From: Batkoa obscura
Taxonomy: Eukaryota > Entomophthoromycota > Entomophthoromycetes > Entomophthorales > Batkoaceae
Assembly (NCBI GenBank): GCA_030770535.1
Contig: JASVEC010000017.1
Coordinates: 372,001-436,000, forward strand
Reading direction: 5' to 3'
Length of the DNA: 64,000 nt
Part shown: in pieces, positions 32,736-45,015 of the stretch
How positions within the stretch are numbered: position 1 is the stretch's first letter
Layout: each line of letters opens with the position of its first letter
Program-made: the position numbers and the translations under genes
The notes under the pieces: model-generated
Seen by the model: the letters and a program-made list of their open reading frames with translations, nothing else
Databases searched by the model: none
What the model was told of the DNA's origin: nothing

Positions 32736-34415
32736 ATGACGTTTATTTATTTATTATTGCTACTATTGTTATTTATTGTAATAACTTGCCAATCGATAAT
32801 AGAATCCTCTTCAATACTATACAATCAAAATATAATAACAATAGCAGCCAATTCATCTACCGACATTAACACCAACACTAACACTAACAATGGTCAATCC
32901 GTCTATAGTTATAATTTAACTCAACCTCATTTATTAACAAACAAAACATTAACTAAAATTAACAATTTGCCCTTATCATCAACAACATACACTAAATTAT
33001 TTATCGTTTGTCAACAAGATCAATCTACTATCTACGTATATCAACAACCTAAATTACAATATCTACTTCCAGTCAACACAACAATGTCCAGTTTTTATAT
33101 ATTGAATCCAGCCAATTCAACCTTACTTCCCAGTCCAGGAATTAATAATAATAGCCCAACACAACGAAGTGGTAGTAGTATAATAATAACCAAAGATAAT
33201 CAATTATATTTATTTGGTGGTTATATTAAACATCCCAATTATTCTCAATTATTATTAACAAGACAATTTTATCATTTTAATTTTACTAGCAATCAATGGA
33301 TAGATTTGACTTATACAACAGATGAAGCAAAAATACCTCCATCTGCCTATCATACAGCTACATTAATAGAAGATCGATATATGGTTATACTGGGAGGCTC
33401 TATTAATTTATTAAATGAAGATGGAAGAATATTATATAATAACAATATAACAAATGAATTAAATAAACCCTTTAATTTAATTTATTTATTTGATATTCAA
33501 TTATTGACTTGGAAAAAAATTATTATTAATAACGCCCCTACGGAAGCTAGAATTGGTCATACAACTACTTATTTTAAAAACAAAAAACAACTCATTATTT
33601 ACGGTGGATTAAGTAATTGTAATAGTACTTTACAGTTAACTTCCGATTTATATTTACTCAATTTAACTTCCTGGCAAATGGAATCTCATCCAATCCTCAA
33701 TTATGATAATACTCTATCTAATTTAAAATTAGCTTTTCATTCCGCTTTATTAATCCAAAATAATTATTTTTTATTCTTTGGTCAAAGAGATAGCAATCAA
33801 CATTATATAAAAGATTTTTATGTTATTAATACAGATAATTGGCAACATACTACTACTATTAATAGTACATTACCAATAAAATCTTCTCATATGAGAACTG
33901 GTGTTACTCAATCAAACAACAATAATGATAATACAAAAGAATTATTATCTTCTAAAGATAAGCTAGTCTTAGCTATAGTAATGGGAATTATAGGTGGTAT
34001 ATTACTCTCGGGTTTACTACTTCTCATCTTCAATTATTATAAAAAAAATCGAATCACTTCCCCCAACTTAGGTCAAATAAGTTTCCTTCAATTACCACCT
34101 GATTCCAATTCTTCATTCCCTAATCTACAATTCAATCATTCCCAGTCCAATTTATGGGATTTAGACTCTCAATACGCTTATTCTACTTATTTAAATCATA
34201 CTTTACTTAATTTTAATACTTTGGGGTTTAAAGGAGAGAGTTGGCAAAGGGAAGAGGAAAGGGAAAATACATTAGTTAATGGTAGAAGATGGTCATTAGA
34301 TGAAGTGAATATTTTTAGGTTAAAAAGATGTAGTGAAATTATAACGGAAAGATATGAAGAAATTAGTTTAATGGATGAATTGGATGAGACGAAGGTAATG
34401 GGACAGGAGAAGTAG
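32736..34415 (+). CDS. kelch-repeat single-pass membrane protein
   Basis: Intronless frame of 559 residues. Signal peptide MTFIYLLLLLLLFIVITCQS; then an Asn/Thr-rich linker with many N-x-S/T sites; then a kelch beta-propeller region with blades recognisable by the double Gly: QLYLFGGYI, YMVILGGSI, QLIIYGGLS and YFLFFGQRD, with R-x-GHTTTYF or AYHTATL preceding them. A single membrane helix (about 410-433, VLAIVMGIIGGILLSGLLLLIF) is followed by YYKKNR, setting a lumen/outside propeller and a 125-residue cytoplasmic tail with acidic and Trp-containing motifs. Proteins of this design in early-diverging fungi are surface or secretory-pathway proteins of unknown role. No catalytic residues expected; probably a binding or scaffold protein. 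Confidence 0.82.
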   Translation: MTFIYLLLLLLLFIVITCQSIIESSSILYNQNIITIAANSSTDINTNTNTNNGQSVYSYNLTQPHLLTNKTLTKINNLPLSSTTYTKLFIVCQQDQSTIYVYQQPKLQYLLPVNTTMSSFYILNPANSTLLPSPGINNNSPTQRSGSSIIITKDNQLYLFGGYIKHPNYSQLLLTRQFYHFNFTSNQWIDLTYTTDEAKIPPSAYHTATLIEDRYMVILGGSINLLNEDGRILYNNNITNELNKPFNLIYLFDIQLLTWKKIIINNAPTEARIGHTTTYFKNKKQLIIYGGLSNCNSTLQLTSDLYLLNLTSWQMESHPILNYDNTLSNLKLAFHSALLIQNNYFLFFGQRDSNQHYIKDFYVINTDNWQHTTTINSTLPIKSSHMRTGVTQSNNNNDNTKELLSSKDKLVLAIVMGIIGGILLSGLLLLIFNYYKKNRITSPNLGQISFLQLPPDSNSSFPNLQFNHSQSNLWDLDSQYAYSTYLNHTLLNFNTLGFKGESWQREEERENTLVNGRRWSLDEVNIFRLKRCSEIITERYEEISLMDELDETKVMGQEK

Positions 34416-34854
34416 AATTTCAAGTTCTGCGGTTTTTGTGGTTTTAATTTGCTATAATTTATTTCTGTTTTGTTTTTTGGTTTTGATGAAATAAAAAAAG
34501 TTGAAAATTTTTAGAATTTTTTGGGCAAGGAAACTATCAACTGCTTTTTTTACTATTATTACTGTACAATAAGTAAAGTAAATTATATCTATTATATAAA
34601 TGAATACAAATAACACTAAGAATAAGAGGTTTATTTATTAAACAAAAAATAGTAAATACTGATATTCTAATTGAAAAAATGCAGCACTTATAAAAAGTCA
34701 ATAATAACTTATTCATCAAAAAATGAATTTTCAGTTAAACACAAAAAATCACGTAAACTAGCAAATTTTGTTTAAAATAAAATACCCCAACTTTCGCATT
34801 TAAAAACCTAACTTTCTTATATTTTTTATATTTTAACTTCAATTTAGATAAACG

Positions 34855-36696
34855 ATGCCCTCCAGTAACAATCCAGTAGATAATAATGACAATGAATCTG
34901 ATGCTTTATTAAACCCACCACCTTATGATCCTACACCATCAACAAATATAAGCTACGGTGCCACTCTTAACAGCAGCAAACCACGTTTAAGTAGCTATTT
35001 AGAATCTGGTTCTTACCGCTCTAATCGATCCAGTGGAGTATTAAGTGGACGTAGGGGAAGTCAACATAGTATCTCATCCGATATATTAAAGCCTACCATC
35101 TATGATAGTATCAATCAACATCTAGGTCAAAATCCAACCGTAATTCCATCCTACTCGGGATACACAAGTTCCGAGATTGGACTTGGAATCAATAATATTA
35201 TTGATATTGCAGAAAGCGCACCATTCATGGATATTGAACCGTCAGATATAACTTTTAAAAGGGTAGTTAATGAGTCTTATTTATTATCTAAATTAGCTAT
35301 ACCAATTGTTATCAGTTATGTTTTACAAAATATCATTCCATTAGCTTCAGTTTATTCGTTAGGTCATTTGGTAAGCTTTTATTATTATCATATGTTGTTT
35401 TTTATATGTTTTTTTATATAAAAGGGTCCTACAGAATTAGCTGCCTCCGCATTGAGTAATATGTTTGCTTCTGTTACTGGTTGGTCTGTAGCAATGGGTA
35501 TGGCTACAGCTTTAGATACATTATGTTCTCAAGCTTTTACAGGGGCAAGAAACTTACATATAGTAGGTATCTATTTACAAAGAGGAATATTAATCTCATT
35601 AACTCTCCTCATTCCCGTATCCTTCTTATGGTTATATGCAGAGAATATATTATTATTATTAAAACAAGATCCAGAGTTAGCTTATTATTGTGGTCGATAT
35701 TTAAAGATCCTATTATTAGGAGCACCCCCATATATTGTTTTTGAATGTTTAAAGAAATTCTTGCAAGCTCAAGATATTATGACAGCTGCTACTTATATTC
35801 TCTTCTCTGTTATTCCAATCAATGTAGTATTAAATTTTTTATTAGTGTTTTATGAACCAACTAGATTAGGTTTTGATGGTGCACCTTTAACTGTTGCATT
35901 AACTAATTGGTGTATGATGATCTTTGCTATTATTTATATAAGATTATTTAAAGGTTATCAAGCATGGGGTGGATGGACAAAAGAAAGTTTAGATGGTTGG
36001 TATGAATTTTTAAAATTAGGAATTCCTGGAATTATTATGGTATGTGCTGAATGGTGGGCATTTGAGGTTATGGGGTTAGCAGCTTCCTATTTAGGAAAAG
36101 CACCCCTCGCAGCACATGCAGTCTCATTAACTACATGTAATTTATTTTATATGGTACCTTTAGGATTAAGTATAGCAGCTTCCAATCGAATGGGTAATCT
36201 TCTTGGAGATGCAACTAGTAATCGAGCTAAGTTATGTGGTTTAGCAGCTTTATTATTAGCATTACTATTTTCCATGATTAATTCTACTATCTTAGTTGTT
36301 TTCAGAGATTTCTGGGGTTATTTATTTACGGATGATGAATCAGTAGCTTTATTAGCTAAATCTATACTTCCAATTGCTGCTTTATTTCAAGTGTTTGATG
36401 GGTTAAGTGGTGTATCTGGTGGTTTATTAAGAGGACAAGGAAGACAAAAATTGGGTGCAATTGTTAATGTTATTGCTTATTATGGTTTATCATTACCCAT
36501 TGGATTTTATTTAGCTTTTGGTTTAGATTGGGGTGTTTATGGTTTATGGTGGGGATTAGCTATTGCTTTATTTTTATGTGCTTTAACTTTAGTATCTGCT
36601 ATTTTATATACTGATTGGGAAGAGGAGGTTTTTAATTGTCAAGAAAGATTAAGGCAAGAGGAAATGGACAGAATGAATGGACCAGAAATTGTTTAG
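34855..36696 (+). CDS. MATE-family transporter, copy 1
   Basis: Two exons, 34855-35370 and 35425-36696, with a 54-bp intron (GTAAGC ... AAAAG), giving 595 residues. A polar cytoplasmic N-terminus of about 140 residues (Ser/Arg-rich, SYLESGSYRSNRSSG) precedes the transporter domain. Typical MATE motifs: AASALSNMFASVTGWS, GMATALDTLCSQAFTG, LQRGIL, ECLKKFLQAQDIM, KLGIPGIIMVCAEWWAFE, LGLSIAASNRMGNLLG and GVSGGLLRGQGRQKLGAIVN, spread over about 12 helices. Fungal members sit in vacuolar or plasma membranes and export cationic metabolites or drugs in exchange for protons or sodium; substrate unknown. Its neighbour at 40301-41958 is a paralogue sharing the first intron position. The ATG at 34855 is the first in-frame start. 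Confidence 0.92.
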
Positions 36697-37063
36697 ATAA
36701 TGGAACGATTTTATTCTATATTATATGTTCGATTTTGTATTTCGATGTTTAAGGAAGTGTGCGGACAATAATGATTGCTTTTTTTAGTAAATAAATAAAG
36801 GTTAGGTTGATGAATTTAGTTTAAGGAATAGTTTTTTAGTATTAGTTTATTAATATGTTATTAAATAAAAGGTATACATTTTTACTAGAATATTACTTTA
36901 TCAATATTAGATTAAATCATTTTGTTTTTTAAATTCATTTAACTATTACTCCGTTCATATACCTGATTAAGAATCAATTAGTTTTTAAAAAATAACAATG
37001 TATTGTATTCTTTATAATTGATAATAATAGATAAATAGTTAATAGATCAAAGTATAAATCAAT
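36697..37063. other. MATE copy 1 3' flank
   Basis: No gene or repeat recognised. Confidence 0.5.
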
Positions 37064-37100
37064 ATATGGGGGTGTTTTTTTTGGTTTCATTATTATACTT
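37064..37100 (-). mobile_element. MITE-A fragment
   Basis: Only the right-hand terminus of the family, ATATGGGGGTGTTTTTTTT then GGTTTCATTAT; the rest is absent. Confidence 0.75.
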
Positions 37101-38338
37101 TTCAATATTATTTTATAACTGTTTATATTCTGAAATGTGTGATGTCTATTTCAGTTTTATTTGTTTGTTTGTCCACTTTTTACATAGTAAAAAATTAAAT
37201 AATTTACAAAATTCTTCAAAACGCCCACATTAATCTCAGTTCTATTTAGTTTAATAACCAAAAAGATAATATTAAAACAATAAAATAAAATAAATGTAAG
37301 CTAAATAAACTCGAAGTAAATGCTTAAACTCTTTTAATAAAGATTCACCATTCCTGAATTGTTTTTTTATAATATTGGTTTCTATTAGATAAAATTTAAA
37401 TAATCGAAATAAAACTCATATTTCAGTAGTAAATCATAATGAATCTAGCACTATTATCTCATTACCGACATGTATTAATAATGCATTAATAATACGCTAA
37501 TAATATATCTAAAGTCATTTCAATTATTCAAATAAACCGCTTTTTATTCATCCAATATATATAATAACTTCAACCATCTATCAAAACTTAATAATAAAAA
37601 ATAACATAATTATTCTTATTATAGATAAAAATGCGATAAAGCATGGGCTCATATTATATAAAAGTTTAACTTACTTTTAATTATTATATTATTCTTTAAA
37701 CCCATAGTTTTTATTATTTTTGTTAATAAAATATTTACTTAAATTATAAAATATTGCTTTAATTAATGTTATAGTCTACTATGAATATGAATAAAGGCCT
37801 AGTTTAAAATACAAAAACTAACTTGGAAGTTAACGAGTTCAAACCAAAAAAATAAACCCACTTGAGAGTTGGTTCCTTTAGCGCATTTACACTAGTCATC
37901 CCTTTCAACTTAGCTTTCCCTATTCTTTAAGTGCACATTTTCTTTTATTATTAATAATAATCTAAAGTGACAACCATTTGTCTTAAACACCTGTTTTTAA
38001 ATAAAAATTTACTCCAACTTTTAATAAACTAAATCCTTTAATAATATCTTAATACCCCATACATTATTCATTTAAGCACCACTTAGCATACTATTCTTTA
38101 GAATTATAACAAGCATATTCTTATTCTTACCCTTATAATAATGACAGTTTACTACAAAATTCAATTTTTTATAATTTTATCAAGGTTTTTTAATTAACTT
38201 AAGATAGAGTGATAACATAATCTTTATCACCATTTAAAATACCACCATCAATCATTAATATATTATTCTTTAAATTTGTAATAAAAACCTTCTTAATTTC
38301 AATTATAAAAGAGTAATAATAATATCAATGAATTGACT
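37101..38338. other. gene-free AT-rich stretch
   Basis: No gene found. Long AT-rich DNA between a MITE fragment and a full MITE. Confidence 0.5.
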
Positions 38339-38442
38339 ATATGGGGGTGTTTTTGGTTTCATTATTTTTTTCATTTTTTAAGCGCTATTTCAACGGAAAG
38401 ATTGTTAGTAAAATTCTTAAACACAAAAATACATCCTCATAT
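38339..38442 (-). mobile_element. MITE-A copy
   Basis: Full-length minus-orientation copy 145 bp upstream of the tRNA gene; ATATGGGGGTGTTTTTGG start, ATACATCCTCATAT end. Confidence 0.92.
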
Positions 38443-38587
38443 ATTATTTAATTTAGTTTAGTTTACTTAAGTTTTTTCTATTTTCTAAAAAGACTTTATT
38501 TTTTATCCGTTTTTCATTCTTAATCGAATTTACTAGTTTTAGTAAATAGTAGATTAAATATTTTGATTTATTCTTAAATTATAAATA

Positions 38588-38660
38588 GGGGAACTAGCTC
38601 AGATGGTAGAGCGCTCGCTTAGCATGCGAGAGGCACCGGGATCGATGCCCGGGTTCTCCA
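38588..38660 (+). tRNA. tRNA-Ala(AGC): tRNA-Ala (anticodon AGC)
   Basis: Folds as a complete cloverleaf without intron. Acceptor stem GGGGAAC pairs with GTTCTCC (one G-T pair). The D arm is GCTC-AGATGGTA-GAGC. The anticodon arm CTCGC-TTAGCAT-GCGAG has AGC at its centre. T arm CCGGG-ATCGATG-CCCGG. Discriminator A. A box TAGCTCAGATGG and B box GGATCGATGCC are intact. It decodes GCU/GCC after wobble modification. It stands alone between the two MATE genes. A T run in the downstream TTTAATTAATCC is weak; a stronger run (CTTTTAAATTTC) follows within 30 bp. Confidence 0.98.
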
Positions 38661-40300
38661 TTTAATTAATCCGTATACTTTTAAATTTCAATTTGTTACA
38701 CATCTATTTACTACAGCTTCTTTTTTTAGTTTCAAATTACTATTTTTATTAACATTATCAAATCTTTTAATATGAGATTGTTTTTATTAAAGGATATCAA
38801 AACTGTTAATAAATTAAAAAGTCTAAAATATTTTAATGGCATTTGTAATATCCTTTATTGCATTTATTTTTTCAGTGATAAAATCACTTAGTCCTATATT
38901 AATCTTTTAAAAATTTTAAGTATAAATTAAAAGCTATCGAATTGTCAATTCTGTTCAAGCATCTTCCTTCTTAATAGTTTTTAATTAAATATGATAATCA
39001 CCATCCTGAGCGCATAATTTTAAAACTCAATCCAACTTTTATCTAAAGTATGAGTTATAATTAATAGTTATATCCTATCCGCGCACTACCATTATATAAA
39101 GTCTTATTTTCTTTAAAGTATAAATAATATAATAATAATTACAATTAGTTTACTAACTTCATTTATCCAACTAATCTAGATAATTTACATTTTTTTATTT
39201 TTCCAAGGGTTTAAATGTTGATTTAATTCTAAAGGTGCAGCGAGAACCCTTTTAATTTGAATAAATATAAAATAAAAGAATTATAACAATAATTAGTTGA
39301 CTATACTTTATCATTCTGTCTCATCTATTCAATTTAGTTAGTTTACATTAAACTTCTGTTTTTTATAAGGGTCTTTATTATTTTATTAAGTTTTCGTTTA
39401 TTATTATTTTGTCAATTTACTAGTTTTGGTAAGAATTAAACATGGAGTTTTTGTGTGTATTTTTTTAATAGGTTGGAAATCGGAAGTTAATTGAAGAGTC
39501 AAATATTGAATTGGAGAGTTAAGGTAGTTTAGTAAATAAAGCTGAAGTGAGTTTATTATAGTTTAAGTTGTTTTGAGCCTGAGGCTGATGTGATTGTATT
39601 AATGATAGTATTTGATTTTTTTACATAATAATAATAATAACTTTTAGTTAAAAAATAAAGTATAATTAAAATATTTCGCCATTTTGTGGTTTATTTGGTT
39701 ATCAAGAAAATTCAAGAATAAAATAATAAATCAAAATTGTAAACTTTACTACCAAAATTTAAAGAAAGCAAATAGATAGCTTCTTGTAATCTAATGAATT
39801 TATTTCTACTACTCCCTATCTGTTAACCCTCCGTTTCTTACTCCCATTTTATTTTTCCCATTCTCAATAATACAAACACACTTGAGGATTAATTGCACTA
39901 TAAAGCTTTAAAAAAATGGATGAAAAATATAAAATTGAGATAGTTTATAATTTTCTAACATCTTCTTTAAGCTATCAGGAACAATTGAAAATTAGCTTAC
40001 TTAAATTCATTTAACTGATTGAAAGTTAATAATCTCCATAATAAACCTTATTTGATTAACTAAATAATTGACAATTAACAATATATCGAATCCATCATCT
40101 TCATTGGCTGAATTTAATAACAAACACCAAAACCCAAAGAATACAATCTCTAATTTAAAAAATTCAAATATCTCAATTTTTATTCGTACCATGGCACATT
40201 TGACAGTCTTAAATTACGGGTAATCTAAATCAACCACAACAATATGAAAATATTATAAATACTAATCAAATTGATTTAAATTTCCTACTTGATTTCAATA
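38661..40300. other. gene-free AT-rich stretch
   Basis: No gene supported between the tRNA and MATE copy 2. The last few hundred bases are the promoter side of the transporter. Confidence 0.5.
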
Positions 40301-41958
40301 ATGTCTGAAGGAAGCATTCCATCAACAAAACTCTTTGATACCAATCAAAAGTTACAAAATTACCATACAATTCATAATGGATCTTCGGATACTTTAGTCA
40401 ACTTAGCTCAAGTAGAATCCCCCCAATCTATTATAAAAAATGATAAACTACAAGAAATAGATTTTATTACTACTCCCGTATGGAACGATTATAAATCCGA
40501 AATGTACTATTTATTTACTACTGGCTTACCTGTTATTATAGCTATGTTTTTGTCCTATGCTATGCCATTAGCTAATATATTTTCTATTGGTCATTTGGTA
40601 AATTTATATTTCATTCTAATATTTATTGGAACTAATTAGCATTTCTTCTTTAGGGTACTAAACAACTTGGTGCTGCTGCTTTAAGTAATATGTTTGCAGC
40701 AATTACCGGTTGGTCTTTATCCATTGGTATGGCCACTGCTTTAGATACTCTTTGTTCCCAAGCTTTTACTGGTAGCAATAACCCTCATGCAGTAGGATTA
40801 CATTTACAAAGAGGGGTCCTAGTCTCTTTAACAATGTTTATACCCATCAGCTTTGTTTGGTTAAATTCTGAAAAATTAATGTTGTTTATTGGACAAGATC
40901 CAGAGTTATCGGAGCTCTGTGGGGCTTATATGAAGCATTTATTGTTTGGGGCACCTGCTTTTATGACATTTGAGTGTTTAAAGAGATATTTTCAAGCACA
41001 GAGTAAGCTTATTTTATAGTATATCTTATTTAATGGTAGTTAATTTTTATTTATAGAAATCATGCGTGCTCAAACCGATATTACCATAGCTGTATTACCT
41101 ATTAATTTAATTTTGATATATTTTTTAGTTATGAATGACTCTACCTCCCTTGGTTTTAAAGGTGCACCAATAGCTTCATCAATTACTTATTGGCTATGTT
41201 TAACCTTTGGCATCTTATATTCAAAACACATCAATGGTTCTCAATGTTGGGGTGGATTCTCTAAACAAGCTTTAACTGGATGGGGGCCATATATTAAATT
41301 AGGCATACCTGGGATCTTACAATTATGCAGTGAATGGTGGGCCTTTGAAATTATGTCTTTAGCAGCTTCTTATTTAGGTACCAATGAATTAGCTGCTCAA
41401 TCTATTGTATTATCTATTACTAACACCGTATGGTCAGTACCAGTAGGTATGTCAATTGCTGCTAGCAATCGAATTGGCAATCTATTGGGAGCATCAATGC
41501 CTATCAAATCCAAACATACTAGTCGTTGTGCTTTGATTTTAGCTTTAGTCATGCCTTTTTTTAATTCGACGTTCTTATTGTTGTTTTCAAAAAAATTAAG
41601 TGAATTGTTTACGGATGATCAAAAAGTAATTGAAATTGTTCAAACCATTATTCCTGTTGCTGCTTTATATCAAATTTTTGATAGTGTTTTTACAGTATCG
41701 AATGGTATCTTAAGAGGTCAAGGTAAACAATCTATTGGAGCTATTGTGAATGTTATTGCTTTTTATATAATTGCTATACCTTTGGGATTATATGTGACTT
41801 TTCAATGGAATTTTGGAGTCTTGGGACTTTGGTTTGGTACTTGTTTAGCTTTGTTAATTACGTCTTCGACATTGGGTTATATTATTTTGATATGCGATTG
41901 GGAGTTAGAAGTTAATAATTGTAAAAATAGATTAAAAGAATCGAAAGTTTCTCTTTAG
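40301..41958 (+). CDS. MATE-family transporter, copy 2
   Basis: Three exons: 40301-40597, 40654-41002, 41057-41958 (introns of 56 and 54 bp), giving 515 residues. The start is the ATG at 40301 (MSEGSIPSTK); an upstream in-frame TTG codon is not needed. The transporter core mirrors copy 1: AAALSNMFAAITGWS, GMATALDTLCSQAFTG, ECLKRYFQAQ, KLGIPGILQLCSEWWAFE, MSIAASNRIGNLLG, SNGILRGQGKQSIGAIVN. The N-terminal tail is about 75 residues shorter. The first intron is at the same place and phase as in copy 1 (after GHL). The second, within the codon after FQAQ, is unique to this copy. Same inferred role, proton- or sodium-coupled export. A MITE lies 80 bp beyond the stop. Confidence 0.92.
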
Positions 41959-42037
41959 ATCGTCGGATGTTATCAAAAGTTGACGGTCATTGAATTTGTT
42001 AGAATTAAAAATAAAAGTTTGATTTATTAAATTTGAC

Positions 42038-42144
42038 ATATGAGGGTGTTTTTTTTGGCTTCATTACTTTTTCCATCTTTTAAGCGCTATTTGAGTGGAA
42101 AAATTGTTAGCAAAATTCTTAAACACAAGAATACATCCCTATAT
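42038..42144 (-). mobile_element. MITE-A copy
   Basis: Full-length minus-orientation copy just downstream of MATE copy 2; ATATGAGGGTGTTTT start, ATACATCCCTATAT end. Confidence 0.92.
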
Positions 42145-42895
42145 ACTTTTATTAAGTTTTTTATTTACTATTTGTTTAGTTTATAAGAGTATAAAAATAA
42201 TGATACTTTTATAGTGCTAAGCATCATTAAATAAACTCAGCCCTGTTATTAACTATCAAATTTGTTATATAATACAATAATATATCAATCTTTTCAAACA
42301 AAGTCTTGTTATATTTTGTAAATGTTTAATCAATTTTAAGGTATTTCATAAAACTATAAAGATACGCAAATCTGAATTCGATTTTTTTTAAAATAACTTT
42401 ATTTTTCAAATGAAACAACTTAATCTTTTAACAATTTATTAGGGAATATAACAAATCTCATCGTTAATAAAATAATTGAAAATTATGACGTTAATAATTT
42501 TAGACAATATAAAAACAATGTTATTTATCAAAATGATATTCAATAACTTCAACTATAATTATTCACTTCGCATCAGTATCTTACTTTAACATCCAACTAA
42601 ACTAAACTAAACTACTAACTACTATTTTATAATGAAATAACTTAAGCTATAAAAATATAAAAATATAAAAATATAAAAACAGTAGCCCTGTAAATCTTAT
42701 AAAAAATCATCTTCATTTCAAATAATTGAAAAATTATCAATTTAAACAACAATTCTTTTAGAAACCAACAACGTATCCATCACATTCAATTTTTGCACCC
42801 AATTATCGCAACCTATTCAACTTCAAACATCAGCTTTTGCAAATCCAAAAAACCTTAATTTCAGTTTAACAGTAATCATTTCTCTAATACTCAGC
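42145..42895. other. intergenic with AAAAATAT array
   Basis: No gene. A short (AAAAATAT)n array occurs at about 42651-42678. The remainder is upstream sequence of the NSRP1-like gene. Confidence 0.55.
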
Positions 42896-44128
42896 ATGCC
42901 ATTTAACAATTCCAAATTAAAATTTGGTCTCAATATCAAAAACAAACCAAAACCAGCCTTGGCCAAACCAGTTGAAAATTTATTATATGAAGAAGAAGAG
43001 ACTACACCTTTAGAAGAAAAACAAAAAGCGAATCAAGAGATTAAACGAGCTCAAGTGAAAGTGGGAAATTCAAAAAAATTAGTTGAACAAGTCAAAGAAA
43101 CATTGGATGTGGATCCAACAGCATATGAATATGATGAGGTTTATGATCAAATGAAAGATAATGAAAAAAAATATTTAGATTTGATGAAGGGAGCGGACGA
43201 CAATAAAGTAAGTTTTTTTATATTTAGTTTAGTTTTTAAAAAGGAATGGATTGATTGATTGATTGACTTCAATTAGCCAAAATACATCCAAGGTTTGTTA
43301 AAAACCGCAGAATTAAGGAAGAGAGATAGATTAAGAGCGGAAGGTCGATTAGTTGAAAAAGAAAAAGAAAGGGAAAGTGAACTTTATAAAGGAAAAGAAG
43401 AGTTTGTTACAGCTGCGTAAGTTTATCATATCCTTTTGATTATACATGTTTGCTAATTAAATAATTAGCTATAAACAACAACAAGAGGAGCTCAAGAGGT
43501 TGGAAAAAGAAGATAATGTTGAAGGTGAAATTTTAATTTTTGCTATTTATGCAAGTATTGTTTAACTAATTCAATTATAAATCTAGATGATCAAAGTAAA
43601 GGTGGTGATATGTTTCAATTTTATGAGAATTTATTATCTGCCAAAAGTCGACAAATAGAAGCCGGGATTATTACTAAAGAGATTAAAAAAGAAATAAAGT
43701 CAACGACAACAAATCAATCAACAAAAGAAGATTTATTAACCAAAGCCTTAAAAGAAGGTAAAAAAATAGAAATCAATACCGATAATGAAGTCATTGATAA
43801 AAGACAATTATTATCCGCTGGTTTAAATATAGTTAAAAAAGATGTTAAAAGAGATGATTCTATTCCTTATTATGATGAATTTATAATGAGAAAAAAGAAA
43901 GCAGAAGAAGAAAAAAGATTGTTGGCTAAAAAAGCTCAAGCTAATAGAATGAAGAAATTGTTAACGACTCAATTCGAAGAAAGTAAGATGTTAGAAGTAA
44001 AGAAAGGGGACGAGAAATTTGATAAATTGAAAGATACACTTAAAAGAAAGAATGATGATGGGGCTGTGTTGGATGCAAAAGCTAGGTATTTATTGAGAAA
44101 GAAACAGAATCAGGAAAAGACAGAATAA
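42896..44128 (+). CDS. NSRP1: NSRP1-like nuclear speckle splicing regulator
   Basis: Four exons: 42896-43207, 43277-43416, 43469-43524, 43587-44128 (introns 69, 52 and 62 bp), giving 349 residues. The protein is very Lys/Glu-rich and mostly coiled coil. Family landmarks in order: N-terminal LKFGLNI; a helix with IKRAQVKV; the DPTAYEYDEVYDQM motif (about 74-87), characteristic of the CCDC55/NSRP1 family (DUF2040); PKYIQGLLKTAELRKRDRL; DMFQFYENLLSAKSRQIEAG; and a basic C-terminal helix. Family members are nuclear proteins that associate with the spliceosome and influence splice-site choice. That is of interest beside the micro-exon Ras gene in the same window, though no functional link is shown. 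All exon joins keep frame. Confidence 0.88.
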
Positions 44129-44472
44129 TACTATATTACAGGTGAATGGAAATTGATTGATTTTAGTAGATATAGCTTGATGATATCTTATTAAGTATTA
44201 ATAAAATTAAAGCTTTTTGATTAAGTCCTGAAAATTGTTTTAATGAGAGTTTATTGATTGTTATGATCATTATGAGTTAATATAATAATAAACCTTTAAA
44301 ATTATTTTTTTATTTATAAATTGATAATATATAGGGGTTATGAAAAGTTTTGAGAAAGTATTAGTAACTCGCCATAAACACCTTTAAATGTCTTGAAATT
44401 TTCGTGGCTAACAAACTTTATAAGATCTTTCATATATTAAATTTTCAGATCCCTATCTCTTTTTCAACAATA
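44129..44472. other. NSRP1 3' flank
   Basis: No feature recognised. Last host-gene flank before the repeat island. Confidence 0.5.
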
Positions 44473-44577
44473 ATATGGGGATGTATTTTTGTGTTTAAGA
44501 ATTTTACTACAATCTTTCCACTCAAATAGCGCTTAAAAAATGGAAAAAGTAATGAAACCAAAAAAAACACCCCGTAT
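44473..44577 (+). mobile_element. MITE-A copy
   Basis: Plus-orientation copy about 345 bp after the NSRP1 stop; right end slightly eroded (CACCCCGTATG). Confidence 0.92.
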
Positions 44578-44867
44578 GATTAATTAGATTTCAAAAAGCT
44601 TAAAGTTAAATCTTTTTATTTAATTTAAAAAACTTATTTGTTAATTCTTTTTTTTTAAAATAAATAATTTTTTTAATTATGTGTTTGATAAATATATAAT
44701 ATAAACATTGTAATTTATTTATATTAATTTTAACAGTTATTTATAATAAAATAACTCAGAGTTTATGACATTTTGTAATAATAATAATAATAATAAGATG
44801 TATTTTTAAAATTTACTATTAATAATAAATTTAATCAAGCGATGTATAAAATTAGTGTTTTAAAAAG

Positions 44868-44904
44868 AACAGGAAACAGAGAACAGGAAACAGAGAACAG
44901 GAAC
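44868..44904. repeat. 14-bp minisatellite
   Basis: About 2.6 tandem units of GAACAGGAAACAGA. Confidence 0.9.
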
Positions 44905-44944
44905 TAAAAATAAATAAGTAGCATTATTATCAATTATAGCCTTA

Positions 44945-44964
44945 ATATGGGGATGTATTTTTTT
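44945..44964 (+). mobile_element. MITE-A terminal fragment
   Basis: Only ATATGGGGATGTATTTTTTT of the left end survives, followed by unrelated sequence. Confidence 0.7.
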
Positions 44965-45015
44965 GATAAATGTAAAAGTTTTAGATTTAACATAAATAAA
45001 AATTAATATAATGAT

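Noticed and set aside
37801-37900. GAGTTCAAACC considered as a tRNA B box
   Set aside because: No A box at tRNA spacing and no acceptor-stem pairing.
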